The translations under genes were made by a program, and so were the position numbers. The notes beneath the pieces were generated by a model, which saw only the letters and a program-made list of their open reading frames with translations, had not been told where the DNA came from and made no database searches. From NCBI GenBank assembly GCA_039794565.1, contig JAUQVX010000003.1:124001-188000 (forward strand): a stretch of DNA of 64,000 bases, read 5' to 3'. This document shows, piece by piece, positions 8,584-16,069 of this stretch. Each line of letters opens with the position of its first letter. Position 1 is the stretch's first letter. This DNA is from Gloeomargarita sp. SRBZ-1_bins_9. Its GTDB lineage: Bacteria; Cyanobacteriota; Cyanobacteriia; Gloeomargaritales; Gloeomargaritaceae.

Positions 8584-9678
8584 TCACGATGACGCCGGCG
8601 GGGGAGCCAACTGAGCTAAATCCGGCAGCGTGTCCCCCTCGCGCACAATACCTGCATCCTGTAGCCGCGCCAGCACAAAACTTTCCGCCCGCTCCAACCC
8701 CAGCTTGACCTGACTTTCCGGCTGATCAAGGATGTCGGCCACTGCCTCCAGAGTCAACCCATCCAGGTGCACCAGTTGAAACGCCCGTCGCCACAACACC
8801 GGCAAATCCTTGAGCACATCCAGGGCGTAGGCCTGCTCCCCCGTTTGCGCCAAAGACAGCCCCGGACCAGGCCCCAATTCCAGCAGCGCCGGCAATGGTT
8901 CCTTAACACTTAACACATCCGCCAGGCACAGGGTGTCATCCGGCTGGTAGAACGCGTAAAACTCCTCCTCCACCATGGCCTCCGCCTCGTCCTTGGGTTC
9001 GTGCCATTCGACGGGCATTTCCAGGGGTACCGTTTGGCCGTAGTGGCGACTGGCCCGCCGTTCCCGGTCCAAGATATGGAATCCCTGGCGCAGCAGGTGA
9101 CGAAACGCCTGTTCCCGGGACCAATCCGGCTGCCAAGCGGCCTGGGTCACCAAAAACGCCTCATCCACCACGTCATGCAAGCTGGGGTCATCCTTGGGCA
9201 GGTCACCCGCCGCTCGCAGGTAGGCTATCTCCCGCCGCAGGATCACCTCCACCTGGGGCAGGAGCGACACCAGCATCCCCTGGGCCTGGGGCCGGATTAC
9301 CTGCTCCGTGACCTGAGTCTTGAGCTGCCGCAGCCGTTCCCGTCTTACCCGCCGTTTGTACTGGTCCTGGACCTGCAAGCGGGCAAAGTGCCGTTTGACC
9401 TCCTGAAACAACGCCTTGGCCAGGTGTTGCGCTAAAGCCAAGAGTTCCTCCTGCTCCACCGTCACCGCCACGATGCGTTTGCCGGGAAGATAGACATGGG
9501 CCATAGCCCGAAAGCCGTGGGGAGCTTGGCGTTGCAACACCACGTGCACCGGCGCCGTAGCTGCCCCATGCCGTTCCAGCCAAGGACCCAACCGCCTCCC
9601 CAAGGCCTGTTGCAGGGCCAAGGGCCACTGGGGCACATCCGAACCGCTCAGCCCTCGGTAGAAATAACGCACATTCAT
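8584..9678 (-). CDS. HPF/RaiA-like domain fused to sigma-70-like regions
   Basis: 364 residues from ATG 9678, preceded by AGGTGG; a TTG at 9702 in the same frame is less convincing. Residues 1-100 look like a ribosome hibernation factor: a VHVVLQR strand, then GFRAMAHVYLPGKRIVAVTV and a helix ending LFQEVKRHFARL. Residues 135-205 resemble sigma region 2 (VILRREIAYLRAAGDLPKDD, then DVVDEAFLVTQAAW). Residues 285-343 resemble sigma region 4 (DLPVLWRRAFQLVHLDGLTL and EAVADILDQPESQVK, an HTH). An acidic linker lies between. The fusion could link ribosome state to transcription, or the sigma-like part may have been repurposed. It begins 17 bases after the M48 gene ends and is followed after 48 bases by the eRF1-like gene, so the three are probably co-transcribed. 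Confidence 0.65.
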   Translation of the reverse strand: MNVRYFYRGLSGSDVPQWPLALQQALGRRLGPWLERHGAATAPVHVVLQRQAPHGFRAMAHVYLPGKRIVAVTVEQEELLALAQHLAKALFQEVKRHFARLQVQDQYKRRVRRERLRQLKTQVTEQVIRPQAQGMLVSLLPQVEVILRREIAYLRAAGDLPKDDPSLHDVVDEAFLVTQAAWQPDWSREQAFRHLLRQGFHILDRERRASRHYGQTVPLEMPVEWHEPKDEAEAMVEEEFYAFYQPDDTLCLADVLSVKEPLPALLELGPGPGLSLAQTGEQAYALDVLKDLPVLWRRAFQLVHLDGLTLEAVADILDQPESQVKLGLERAESFVLARLQDAGIVREGDTLPDLAQLAPPPASS

Positions 9679-9695
9679 GGCCGCCACCTGTTTGC

Positions 9696-10508
9696 TCAGC
9701 AACCCTGCGCCAGCAACTGCCGGTACGCCGGGCTTTGGCTCCAGCGGTCAATTTCCTGGGCGCGTAACACTGGCACCGGATGGGTCAAAGGCAACACCCG
9801 CGTCAGCTTCAGCCAGTTCCAGCCCTGCTGGTCATAAGCCCGCGCCTGGGCCAAAAAAGCCTCCACATGCAAATCCGGCACCAGTTTGGGGGACCCCCCC
9901 GCCAGTTTCATCAGCACACTCAGCACCACCTGGACATCCTGGGCCACCAGCAACGCCGCCCGGTCACAACTTAACTCCGCGCAGCGCAGCCACTGGAGCA
10001 AGGACGCCTGCAACCCCTGGGCCAGCCACAACCCCCAGTTGGGAATCTGACCCGCTGCCAGCACCAGCAAATTCGCTAAGGTCAAATACACTCCGTGCTC
10101 GCACTTCAAATGCCCCAACTCATGGGCCAGGACCGCCTGAATCTCCGCCGGCGTCAGCAACTCCACCAGGCTGGTGTGCAGGACAATAAACGGCTTGTGA
10201 CCCCGCACCGCCAAAGTATAGGCATTGGGCTGGGGATGTTGCCGGACATACAACTGGGGGACCTCCATGTCCAAAATGCGGCAGGCCTCCAGCAACAGTT
10301 CGTACAACCAGGACAACTGCCTAGGCCCCACCTGCACCGCCCCGGCCATGTTTTCCAGATAAAACCACTCCTGAGCCGCCGTACCCAGGGTCAGGCGGAG
10401 CAACATATCCAGGCCGGGAATTTGCTGGAGCGCCCGTGTAGCCTCCTGGTCCCAGGGATGGCGAAACTGCTCCGCCCGCAACCCCAGCAATTGCCGCTTT
10501 TGTCCCAT
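9696..10508 (-). CDS. M48-family zinc metallopeptidase
   Basis: 270 residues. The zinc motif HELGH is at about residues 129-133 (AVLAHELGHLKCEHG) and the third ligand is probably E178 in RCAELSCDRAALL, as in HtpX/Ste24-type peptidases. Hydrophobic segments around 140-170 suggest membrane association, weaker than in HtpX. The substrate is unknown; the family is commonly used for protein quality control. First gene of the minus-strand run that continues into the HPF-sigma fusion, the eRF1-like gene and hemH, and divergent from the sugar permease across 142 bases. Confidence 0.85.
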   Translation of the reverse strand: MGQKRQLLGLRAEQFRHPWDQEATRALQQIPGLDMLLRLTLGTAAQEWFYLENMAGAVQVGPRQLSWLYELLLEACRILDMEVPQLYVRQHPQPNAYTLAVRGHKPFIVLHTSLVELLTPAEIQAVLAHELGHLKCEHGVYLTLANLLVLAAGQIPNWGLWLAQGLQASLLQWLRCAELSCDRAALLVAQDVQVVLSVLMKLAGGSPKLVPDLHVEAFLAQARAYDQQGWNWLKLTRVLPLTHPVPVLRAQEIDRWSQSPAYRQLLAQGC

Positions 10509-10650
10509 CGCAGGTGTGATTGCCTGATTGCTAAACCTAATCTAACACAGGCGCAAACAGGGCGTTTTTTGACTGTAATGACCAGAAAACCCCTGGGAGC
10601 AGCCCTGGTGATTCGGTTATCCTAGGGACTGCGGCTCCAGATTTCACCGG

Positions 10651-11463
10651 ATGAATACCCCCTGGTCTAGGGCAATCCAACGGGAACGAACACCGGCCCC
10701 TGTGTGGCTCAGCACCTGCCTGTTGGGGGTTGGGGCGTTAGTGGTGCTCTGGCCGGGGTGGGTGGTTTTGGAGACCTCATTGCGCCCTGGCTGGCACTGG
10801 CAAAACTATGTATTGGCCTGGCAGCAAGCCCAACTTTGGCCGGCGTTTATGGTGTCGGTGCTGGTGGCGGTGGGGGTAGTCATCACCCAGGGGTTTACTG
10901 CGGTGCTCGCCGGTTACGCCCTGGCCCGTTATCAATTCCGGGGAAAACAATTGATTTTGGCCCTGGTCATCGCCAGTATTGTGGTGCCTTTGCCCGTGCT
11001 GGTGATCCCCGTATTTTTGACCCTGAAAACCCTGGGGCTACTCAACACCATCGGCGCCCTGATTCTGCCTAGCAGCGCCAGTGGCTTTAGCATCTTTTTA
11101 CTGCGCCAGTACTTTCGGACGCTGCCGGTGGAACTAGAAGCCCAGGCGATGGTTGACGGCGCCCGCCCCTGGCAAATTTTGTGGGAAATCATCTTACCTC
11201 TGTCCCGTCCTGCCCTGGTCACGGTCGGCCTGCTGGCCTTTATCGGGGAGTGGAATGACCTGTTCAAACCGTTGGTGTTTACCACCCGTCCGGAGCTGCG
11301 CACCGTGCAATTGGCCCTGGCGGGTTTGCAGGAGCAGTTCACCAGCGATTGGGCGCTATTGATGGCGGCGATTGTCCTGGCGACGCTACCGGTGATCGGG
11401 TTGTTTTTGCTGGGACAACGGGCGCTGCTCCAAGGCATAGCCACCACCGGCCTGAAAGGGTGA
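10651..11463 (+). CDS. Sugar ABC transporter permease, MalG/UgpE type
   Basis: 270 residues with six predicted membrane helices and a CUT1-family EAA loop (ELEAQAMVDGARPWQILWEI, residues about 160-180) that contacts the ATPase. The carbohydrate-uptake inner-membrane permease pairs with a MalF-type partner. A MalF-type permease lies at 22023-22859 on the other strand, about 11 kb away, and no binding protein or ATPase is adjacent, so the system appears scattered. The substrate cannot be predicted. Start ATG 10651 gives a short cytoplasmic N-terminus. Confidence 0.9.
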   Translation: MNTPWSRAIQRERTPAPVWLSTCLLGVGALVVLWPGWVVLETSLRPGWHWQNYVLAWQQAQLWPAFMVSVLVAVGVVITQGFTAVLAGYALARYQFRGKQLILALVIASIVVPLPVLVIPVFLTLKTLGLLNTIGALILPSSASGFSIFLLRQYFRTLPVELEAQAMVDGARPWQILWEIILPLSRPALVTVGLLAFIGEWNDLFKPLVFTTRPELRTVQLALAGLQEQFTSDWALLMAAIVLATLPVIGLFLLGQRALLQGIATTGLKG

Positions 11464-11497
11464 TCCAGACGACAACGGTTGACCCCCTAGCGGCTCC

Positions 11498-11503
11498 TAT
11501 AAT
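11498..11503 (+). promoter_or_regulatory. Consensus TATAAT -10 element
   Basis: A perfect TATAAT lies 29 bases before the ATG at 11533, in the gap after the sugar permease. The nearest -35-like TTGACC (11479-11484) is only 13 bases upstream, too close for a standard spacer, so assignment as the promoter of the Trp-rich gene is tentative. Confidence 0.35.
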
Positions 11504-11532
11504 GAAAGGATGGGCTAGGGAAAACGACGCCA

Positions 11533-11985
11533 ATGGTGTACCGCAGTTGGCTGTTGACCTGGTTATTGCGGTGGCAACAACGGCTAGGCCAAGGCTGGTA
11601 CCAACTCTGGCACTGGTTGCGCTGGTTGTGGTTGCGTCCCCCCTCCCCCCCAGCCCTGGCCACGAGTACCCCCACAGCCACTTCCTCCAAACCCGGCTGG
11701 TGGCAATGGCTAAAGCAACTCTGGCGAAAGCTGCGCCGGTTTCCCCTCTTGGGCGGTGCCCCCAAGCGCGAATCCCTACCTGGAGCCACACCCCCGCCCC
11801 ATTTGCCCGTGGTGCTGCCGGCGCCTGTGTTGCCTGAGCCAACCCTAGAAGTACCGTCGGTGGTGGAAAGTTACGAATCCCATTGGTTAGAGCAGTTGTT
11901 GCGCTGGCTGGACGAGACCTTGTATTTCTGGGAGTGCAAGCTGCGGGATTTTTGGCACTGGTTACGGGGCTTTTTACTGGGCTAG
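11533..11985 (+). CDS. Trp-rich small protein of unknown function
   Basis: 150 residues, 17 of them Trp (11 percent). The N-terminal 45 residues are an amphipathic Trp/Arg/Leu-rich helix (RWQQRLGQGWYQLWHWLRWL). A proline-rich low-complexity linker follows (about 46-115), then a second Trp-rich helix at the C-terminus (LRWLDETLYFWECKLRDFW). No domain is recognised and no classical signal peptide or long membrane helix is seen; the ends look like interfacial membrane-binding helices. Its stop shares four bases (CTAG, 11982-11985) with the stop of rseP on the other strand. It is a real gene by its good start, length and consistent codon usage, but its role is unknown. Confidence 0.65.
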   Translation: MVYRSWLLTWLLRWQQRLGQGWYQLWHWLRWLWLRPPSPPALATSTPTATSSKPGWWQWLKQLWRKLRRFPLLGGAPKRESLPGATPPPHLPVVLPAPVLPEPTLEVPSVVESYESHWLEQLLRWLDETLYFWECKLRDFWHWLRGFLLG

Positions 11986-13058
11986 GAACCCACCAACCGC
12001 ACCGTGTCCCGGATGATCAAAAACATCCCCAGGCCCAACAGCAGCAGTAGGCCGGTCTGCATGACCCCCTCTTGCACTTTGGGGGGTAAAGGACGTCCCC
12101 GCAGCGCCTCGATCCCCAGCAGTAACAGTTGCCCCCCATCCAGGGCCGGCAAAGGCAGGATGTTAATGACGGCCAGGTTGATGCTGATCAAGGCGGAAAA
12201 TTGCAGGAGATTGACCCAACCGGCGCGAGCAATCCCGGCCCCCATAGCCACAATCGCCACTGGCCCGGCCACCTGGTCGGCGGTTTGTTGAAAATTGCGT
12301 AACAGCTCTCCATAGCCCCGCAGGGTGCTGCTTAAAAGCCGGTAAAACTCCTGGGCCCCCAGCACCAGCCCCTCCAGTCCATGCCGGGCACGGCGGGTTG
12401 CGATCTGGACATTCTCCTGGAGTTGCACGCCGATCCGTCCCCGCCCATCCGGCCCCCGTTCCGGGATTACAGTGACGTTCAAAATCTCATCCTGGCGCTG
12501 AATCTGCAAACGCACAGGCCGGTTGGGGTGGGATTGGATGGTTGCCACCACCTGGTTGACCGCCGTTTTCCCCGGCGATAGGGGCTGACCGTTGATCGCT
12601 ACAATCACATCCCCGGCTTGGATCCCGGCCCGCTGGGCCACTGCGCTCATCTCCGCCGCTATCTGGGGCACCCGCACCCCCGGTTGATATACCGCCTGGG
12701 GTATCCCCGCCGTTACCACCTGCAGGGTCAACACCAGGTAGGCAAAAACCAGATTGGCCAGCACCCCGGCGCTCATCACCCAAGCGCGGTCCCGCAGCGG
12801 TCGGTTGCGCAGCAAATTGGGGTCCGTGCTGGGAATGGGACTGTCCGGGTCATCGTCGGGAAAGCCCACATAACCCCCCAAGGGAATGGCCCGCACGGCA
12901 TAGAGCACCTCCTTGCCCTGGTAGGACCATAGAGGCGGCCCGAAACCCAGGGAAAACTGGCTCACCCGTATCCCCAACCAACGGGCAGCGATAAAGTGCC
13001 CCCACTCGTGCACCAGGATCAGCAGGGCTAAAACGGCAATGGCGGCCAGGATCGACAT
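11982..13058 (-). CDS. rseP: RseP/S2P-family intramembrane zinc protease
   Basis: 358 residues. HEWGH at residues 17-21 within the first membrane helix and PALDGGQ near residue 303 provide the zinc ligands. A PDZ domain (about 115-200, containing AGIQAGDVIVAINGQPL) lies between. This is the site-2 protease architecture, which cleaves transmembrane anchors of regulators such as anti-sigma factors. The substrate is unknown; no anti-sigma gene is adjacent. Divergent from petB across about 125 bases. Confidence 0.94.
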   Translation of the reverse strand: MSILAAIAVLALLILVHEWGHFIAARWLGIRVSQFSLGFGPPLWSYQGKEVLYAVRAIPLGGYVGFPDDDPDSPIPSTDPNLLRNRPLRDRAWVMSAGVLANLVFAYLVLTLQVVTAGIPQAVYQPGVRVPQIAAEMSAVAQRAGIQAGDVIVAINGQPLSPGKTAVNQVVATIQSHPNRPVRLQIQRQDEILNVTVIPERGPDGRGRIGVQLQENVQIATRRARHGLEGLVLGAQEFYRLLSSTLRGYGELLRNFQQTADQVAGPVAIVAMGAGIARAGWVNLLQFSALISINLAVINILPLPALDGGQLLLLGIEALRGRPLPPKVQEGVMQTGLLLLLGLGMFLIIRDTVRLVGS

Positions 13059-13124
13059 GGGATCATCCAGGGATGCGTGCTATTGGGCCTATCTTAACGC
13101 ATAGCCGACCCCGGGAATTTGCGG

Positions 13125-13154
13125 TACATTAAAGGATGTAAACGGGGGGTTTAC
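13125..13154 (+). promoter_or_regulatory. Putative petBD promoter/operator region
   Basis: A TACATT element (13125-13130) resembles a -10 box about 55 bases before the petB ATG. An inverted repeat follows at once: GTAAAC (13138-13143), five G, GTTTAC (13149-13154). Its position between the likely transcription start and the start codon suggests a regulatory site or a 5'-UTR hairpin. The factor is unknown and there is no good -35 box. Confidence 0.35.
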
Positions 13155-13185
13155 CCCGGCCAATGGCTTTTGAGAAACTGCACTT

Positions 13186-13854
13186 ATGTTCACCAAGCAA
13201 GTGACTGACTCGCCCCTGTTCAAGTGGTTTGACGAGCGCTTGGACTTGACGGCGATTTCCGACGATGTAGCCAGCAAGTACGTCCCCCCCCATGTCAATA
13301 TCTTTTATTGCTTGGGTGGCATTACCCTGACGTGCTTTTTGATCCAGTTCGCCACCGGCTTTGCCATGACCTTCTACTACCGGCCCACGGTGGCGGAGGC
13401 CTTCAACTCGGTGGCCTATATCATGACCGAAGTGAATTTCGGGTGGCTGATCCGCTCGATTCACCGCTGGTCGGCCAGCATGATGGTGCTGATGATGATC
13501 CTGCACGTGTTTCGGGTCTATCTCACGGGCGGTTTCAAAAAGCCCCGCGAATTGACCTGGGTTACGGGCGTGGTGCTGGCGGTGCTCACGGTGTCGTTTG
13601 GGGTGACGGGCTATTCCCTCCCCTGGGACCAGGTGGGCTACTGGGCGGCCAAGATTGTGACGGGGGTGCCGGAAGCGATCCCGGTGGTGGGTCCGCTGCT
13701 GGTGGAACTGCTGCGCGGGGGTGTAGCCGTGGGTCAAGGGACCCTCACCCGCTTTTACAGCGCCCATACCTTCGTGTTGCCCTGGCTGACGGCGGTCTTC
13801 ATGCTGATGCACTTTTTGATGATCCGCAAGCAGGGCATCTCTGGCCCCCTGTAA
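13186..13854 (+). CDS. petB: Cytochrome b6 (PetB)
   Basis: 222 residues, the exact family length. It is the haem-b-carrying core of the cytochrome b6f complex in thylakoids. Nearly every family landmark is present: [15 protein letters not shown] with the Cys that binds the extra haem c (about residue 42), two bis-His haem sites ([11 protein letters not shown] with ILHVFRV, and HTFVLPW with LHFLMIRK-type helices), and the terminal GISGPL. A run of eight C (13284-13291) lies within. petD follows after 44 bases. Confidence 0.99.
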   Translation: MFTKQVTDSPLFKWFDERLDLTAISDDVASKYVPPHVNIFYCLGGITLTCFLIQFATGFAMTFYYRPTVAEAFNSVAYIMTEVNFGWLIRSIHRWSASMMVLMMILHVFRVYLTGGFKKPRELTWVTGVVLAVLTVSFGVTGYSLPWDQVGYWAAKIVTGVPEAIPVVGPLLVELLRGGVAVGQGTLTRFYSAHTFVLPWLTAVFMLMHFLMIRKQGISGPL

Positions 13855-13898
13855 GCTGACCTGGTGTTACGCTGCATATCATCTGCGAGGAGAATCCC

Positions 13899-14381
13899 AT
13901 GTCCAACATCAAGAAACCCGATTTGTCGGACCCCAAGCTGCGGATGAAGCTGGCCAAGGGGCTGGGGCACAGTTCCTATGGGGAACCGGCCTGGCCCAAT
14001 GACCTGCTCTACATCTTCCCCATTGTGATCATGGGGACCTTTGCCTGCATCGTCAGTCTGGCGGTGTTGGACCCCAGCATGATCGGGGAGCCGGGGGACC
14101 CCTTTGCCACGCCCCTGGAAATCCTGCCGGAGTGGTATTTCTACCCCACATTCCAGTTGCTGCGCATCCTGCCGAACAAACTGCTGGGGGTGCTGGCGAT
14201 GGCCTCGGTGCCGGTGGGGTTGGCCCTGGTGCCCTTTATCGAAAACGTCAATAAATTCCAAAACCCCTTCCGGCGGCCCGTGGCGACGACGGTGTTCCTG
14301 TTGGGGACGCTGGTGACCCTGTGGCTGGGGATCGGGGCAACATTGCCCTTGGATAAGGCCCTGACCCTGGGGTTGTTCTAA
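13899..14381 (+). CDS. petD: Cytochrome b6f subunit IV (PetD)
   Basis: 160 residues, the standard length. It has three membrane helices and the quinol-site PEWY motif (ILPEWYFYP). It forms with PetB the equivalent of cytochrome b of the bc1 complex. GAGGAG lies six bases before the ATG, a strong ribosome-binding site. Co-transcribed with petB. An inverted repeat with a T-rich tail follows at 14391-14443. Confidence 0.99.
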   Translation: MSNIKKPDLSDPKLRMKLAKGLGHSSYGEPAWPNDLLYIFPIVIMGTFACIVSLAVLDPSMIGEPGDPFATPLEILPEWYFYPTFQLLRILPNKLLGVLAMASVPVGLALVPFIENVNKFQNPFRRPVATTVFLLGTLVTLWLGIGATLPLDKALTLGLF

Positions 14382-14390
14382 ATTCCTGGG

Positions 14391-14443
14391 ATACCGTAGT
14401 GGTGGGGAGTCGGTGGCTTCTCGCTGCTACGGTATTCGTTTTT
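14391..14443 (+). terminator. Putative terminator after petD
   Basis: ATACCGTAG (14391-14399) and CTACGGTAT (14427-14435) form a perfect 9-bp stem enclosing 27 bases that can fold further. TCGTTTTT follows. The stem is large-looped and only partly GC-rich, so termination may be partial and petN may still be read through. Confidence 0.5.
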
Positions 14444-14451
14444 GGTACACT
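14444..14451 (+). promoter_or_regulatory. Putative extended -10 promoter for petN
   Basis: GGTACACT preceded by T gives the extended -10 pattern TG-n-TACACT, 32 bases before the petN ATG and directly after the petD terminator-like stem. No clear -35 is present. It could give petN and the genes behind it independent expression. Confidence 0.3.
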
Positions 14452-14483
14452 GGGGAGCAAATGGCATTGCGACTGAGTAGGGG

Positions 14484-14573
14484 ATGGACATCATTACCTT
14501 GGCCTGGGTAGCGGCAGCGGTGAGTTTTACCTTTTCCATTGCTCTGGTGGTCTGGGGGCGCAATGGGTTTTAG
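14484..14573 (+). CDS. petN: Cytochrome b6f subunit PetN
   Basis: 29 residues, the exact length of this subunit. Starts [15 protein letters not shown] and ends VVWGRNGF, the invariant PetN tail. Single membrane helix at the periphery of the b6f complex, needed for its stability. GTAGGGG precedes the ATG at 14484. It lies 102 bases behind petD and three bases ahead of the TPR gene, giving a local petB-petD-petN arrangement. Confidence 0.97.
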   Translation: MDIITLAWVAAAVSFTFSIALVVWGRNGF

Positions 14574-14576
14574 TCC

Positions 14577-15038
14577 ATGACGGACGCCTACCGGCAGGGG
14601 CTGCGGGCCATGGAGGCGGGGCGGTATCGAGAGGCGGTGGCGGCCCTTAAACAGGCTATGGACGCCCAACCCCAGGACCCCCACATCAAACTCTGGCTGG
14701 CGATGGCCTACGAGGCTTTGCAGGAATGGGGCCTGGCGCGGGACCTGTGTCGGGAGTTGACCACCCACCCGGACCCGCAAATCCGCCAGCAAAGTCAACA
14801 GGTTTTGTATATTCTGGAGGCGCCCCGGTTGCGTCGCCGCCCCGAATGGTTGAACCAAATCCCTTTGCTAACGGAGGACATTACGCCCCCTTGGCGGGTG
14901 GGTACCCCTAGGAAACCGCAGCCGGTGCCGCAGGAGGATGTATCGCCGCCCGGTCCAGTGGCGCAGAGTAATGGCTTTGTCCCCCTGGTCCTGGGGGCCT
15001 TACTCTTGCTGCTGGTGTGGTGGGGCTGGATAGCCTAG
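14577..15038 (+). CDS. TPR protein with C-terminal membrane anchor
   Basis: 153 residues. The N-terminal half holds about two tetratricopeptide repeats (AMEAGRYREAVAALKQAMDA and the following helix pair). A proline-rich linker (about 95-130) leads to a single hydrophobic helix at the very C-terminus (LVLGALLLLLVWWGWIA), so it is probably tail-anchored with the TPR in the cytoplasm. It starts three bases after petN and its stop directly abuts the cobI start, suggesting co-transcription. Its role is unknown; TPR adaptors near photosynthetic complex genes sometimes assist assembly, which is only a guess here. Confidence 0.75.
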   Translation: MTDAYRQGLRAMEAGRYREAVAALKQAMDAQPQDPHIKLWLAMAYEALQEWGLARDLCRELTTHPDPQIRQQSQQVLYILEAPRLRRRPEWLNQIPLLTEDITPPWRVGTPRKPQPVPQEDVSPPGPVAQSNGFVPLVLGALLLLLVWWGWIA

Positions 15039-15737
15039 ATGCCGGGCACGTTGTATGGGGTGGGCTGCGGCCCCGGCGATCCAGAACAAATTACGCTACA
15101 GGCCTGGAAATTGTTGCAGCGGGTACCGGTGGTGGCGTTCCCTCGGGGACCTTCGGGGTCTCCTGGTGTGGCGGCCCAGATCATCCAACCCTGGTTGCCT
15201 CCCACGACCCAGGTGCTGCCGGTGGAACTGGCCTTTAGTTATGACGCACGCTTGACCGACCAGTGCTGGCAACGGGCGATCGCCCAACTATTGGTGCCAT
15301 TGCAACAGGGATTGGACGTGGCGTTTGTGTGCGAGGGTGATAGTACTTTCTACAGCACGTTCGGCATGCTGACCCGCTATTTGCCCCCGGAGATTCCCCG
15401 GCAGTGGCTGCCTGGCGTGTGTTCCCCCTGTGCGGCGGCGGCGGCGGTGGGGTTGCCCCTGGTCCAGCAGCAGGAACGGCTCTTGGTGCTCCCGGCCCTG
15501 TATCACCTGGAGCAATTGGCCCAGGCCTGTGACCAGGCGGAGGTGGTGGTGCTGTTGAAAATGGCCCGCCTCTACCGTCCGATTTGGCAATGGCTCCAGG
15601 CGCGGGGGTTGTTGCACCGCAGCTACGTGGTGGAGTGGGTTGGCTGGCCCCAGCAGCGTATCTACCGGGATTTGACCCCCTATCCCGACTTGGCGCTTGC
15701 CTACTTCTCCCTCATGGTGATTCGGGTGTCAGGCTGA
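15039..15737 (+). CDS. cobI: Precorrin-2 C20-methyltransferase
   Basis: 232 residues of the tetrapyrrole methylase fold. GTLYGVGCGPGDPEQITLQA is the SAM-binding start, CEGDSTFYSTF the second motif, and GVCSPCAAAAAVGLPL the third, all typical of CobI/CbiL. It methylates C20 of precorrin-2 (or its cobalt form) in cobalamin synthesis. The ATG follows the TPR stop without a gap. The last 26 bases overlap the convergent IscA-type gene. Confidence 0.92.
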   Translation: MPGTLYGVGCGPGDPEQITLQAWKLLQRVPVVAFPRGPSGSPGVAAQIIQPWLPPTTQVLPVELAFSYDARLTDQCWQRAIAQLLVPLQQGLDVAFVCEGDSTFYSTFGMLTRYLPPEIPRQWLPGVCSPCAAAAAVGLPLVQQQERLLVLPALYHLEQLAQACDQAEVVVLLKMARLYRPIWQWLQARGLLHRSYVVEWVGWPQQRIYRDLTPYPDLALAYFSLMVIRVSG

Positions 15738-16068
15738 AGGAATGGCCGCAGTTGCAAGTGCGCTGGGCCTGGGGATTTTGGAAGCGGAAACTACCCCCCA
15801 CTAGGTCTTCCGTGTAGTCCAGGGCTAGACCCGTCAGCAGGGGTTGCTGGTCCCGCCGTATCACCACCGTGATCCCGCTGATTTCCGCCAGTAGGTCCTC
15901 ATCTCCGAGCGGATGGTCCAGGGGTTCCAGGGCCAGGTCGTAGGCATAACCGGCACACCCCCCCGGCAGCACGCCCACCCGTAAGCGGGTACCCAGTTGG
16001 CCGGTGCGCAGTTGCCACTGGTGAATGGCGCCGATGGCCGCCGGGGTTAAGCGTAGGTCCAGGGTCAT
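15712..16068 (-). CDS. A-type iron-sulfur carrier (IscA/SufA family)
   Basis: 118 residues. The three cluster-ligand cysteines are in GGCAGYAY (C38) and CNCGHSF (C105, C107), at the spacing of A-type carriers. These proteins deliver Fe-S clusters or iron to apoproteins. It starts one base after the pmbA stop, so the two are translationally linked. Its 3' end overlaps cobI by 26 bases tail-to-tail. Which of the cyanobacterial A-type subgroups it belongs to cannot be told here. Confidence 0.92.
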   Translation of the reverse strand: MTLDLRLTPAAIGAIHQWQLRTGQLGTRLRVGVLPGGCAGYAYDLALEPLDHPLGDEDLLAEISGITVVIRRDQQPLLTGLALDYTEDLVGGSFRFQNPQAQRTCNCGHSFSLTPESP

Positions 16069-16069
16069 G

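Noticed and set aside
9679-9702. TTG start adding eight residues to the HPF-sigma fusion
   Set aside because: ATG 9678 has a better ribosome site and a more natural N-terminus.
10569-10597. TTGACT as a -35 box for the sugar permease
   Set aside because: No acceptable -10 hexamer at 16-18 bases downstream.
13129-13812. 227-codon minus-strand frame opposite petB
   Set aside because: His/Gln-rich translation is the mirror of petB codons, not a protein.
15277-15288. HIP1 octamer GCGATCGC
   Set aside because: Only one copy was noticed in the window; not treated as a repeat feature.
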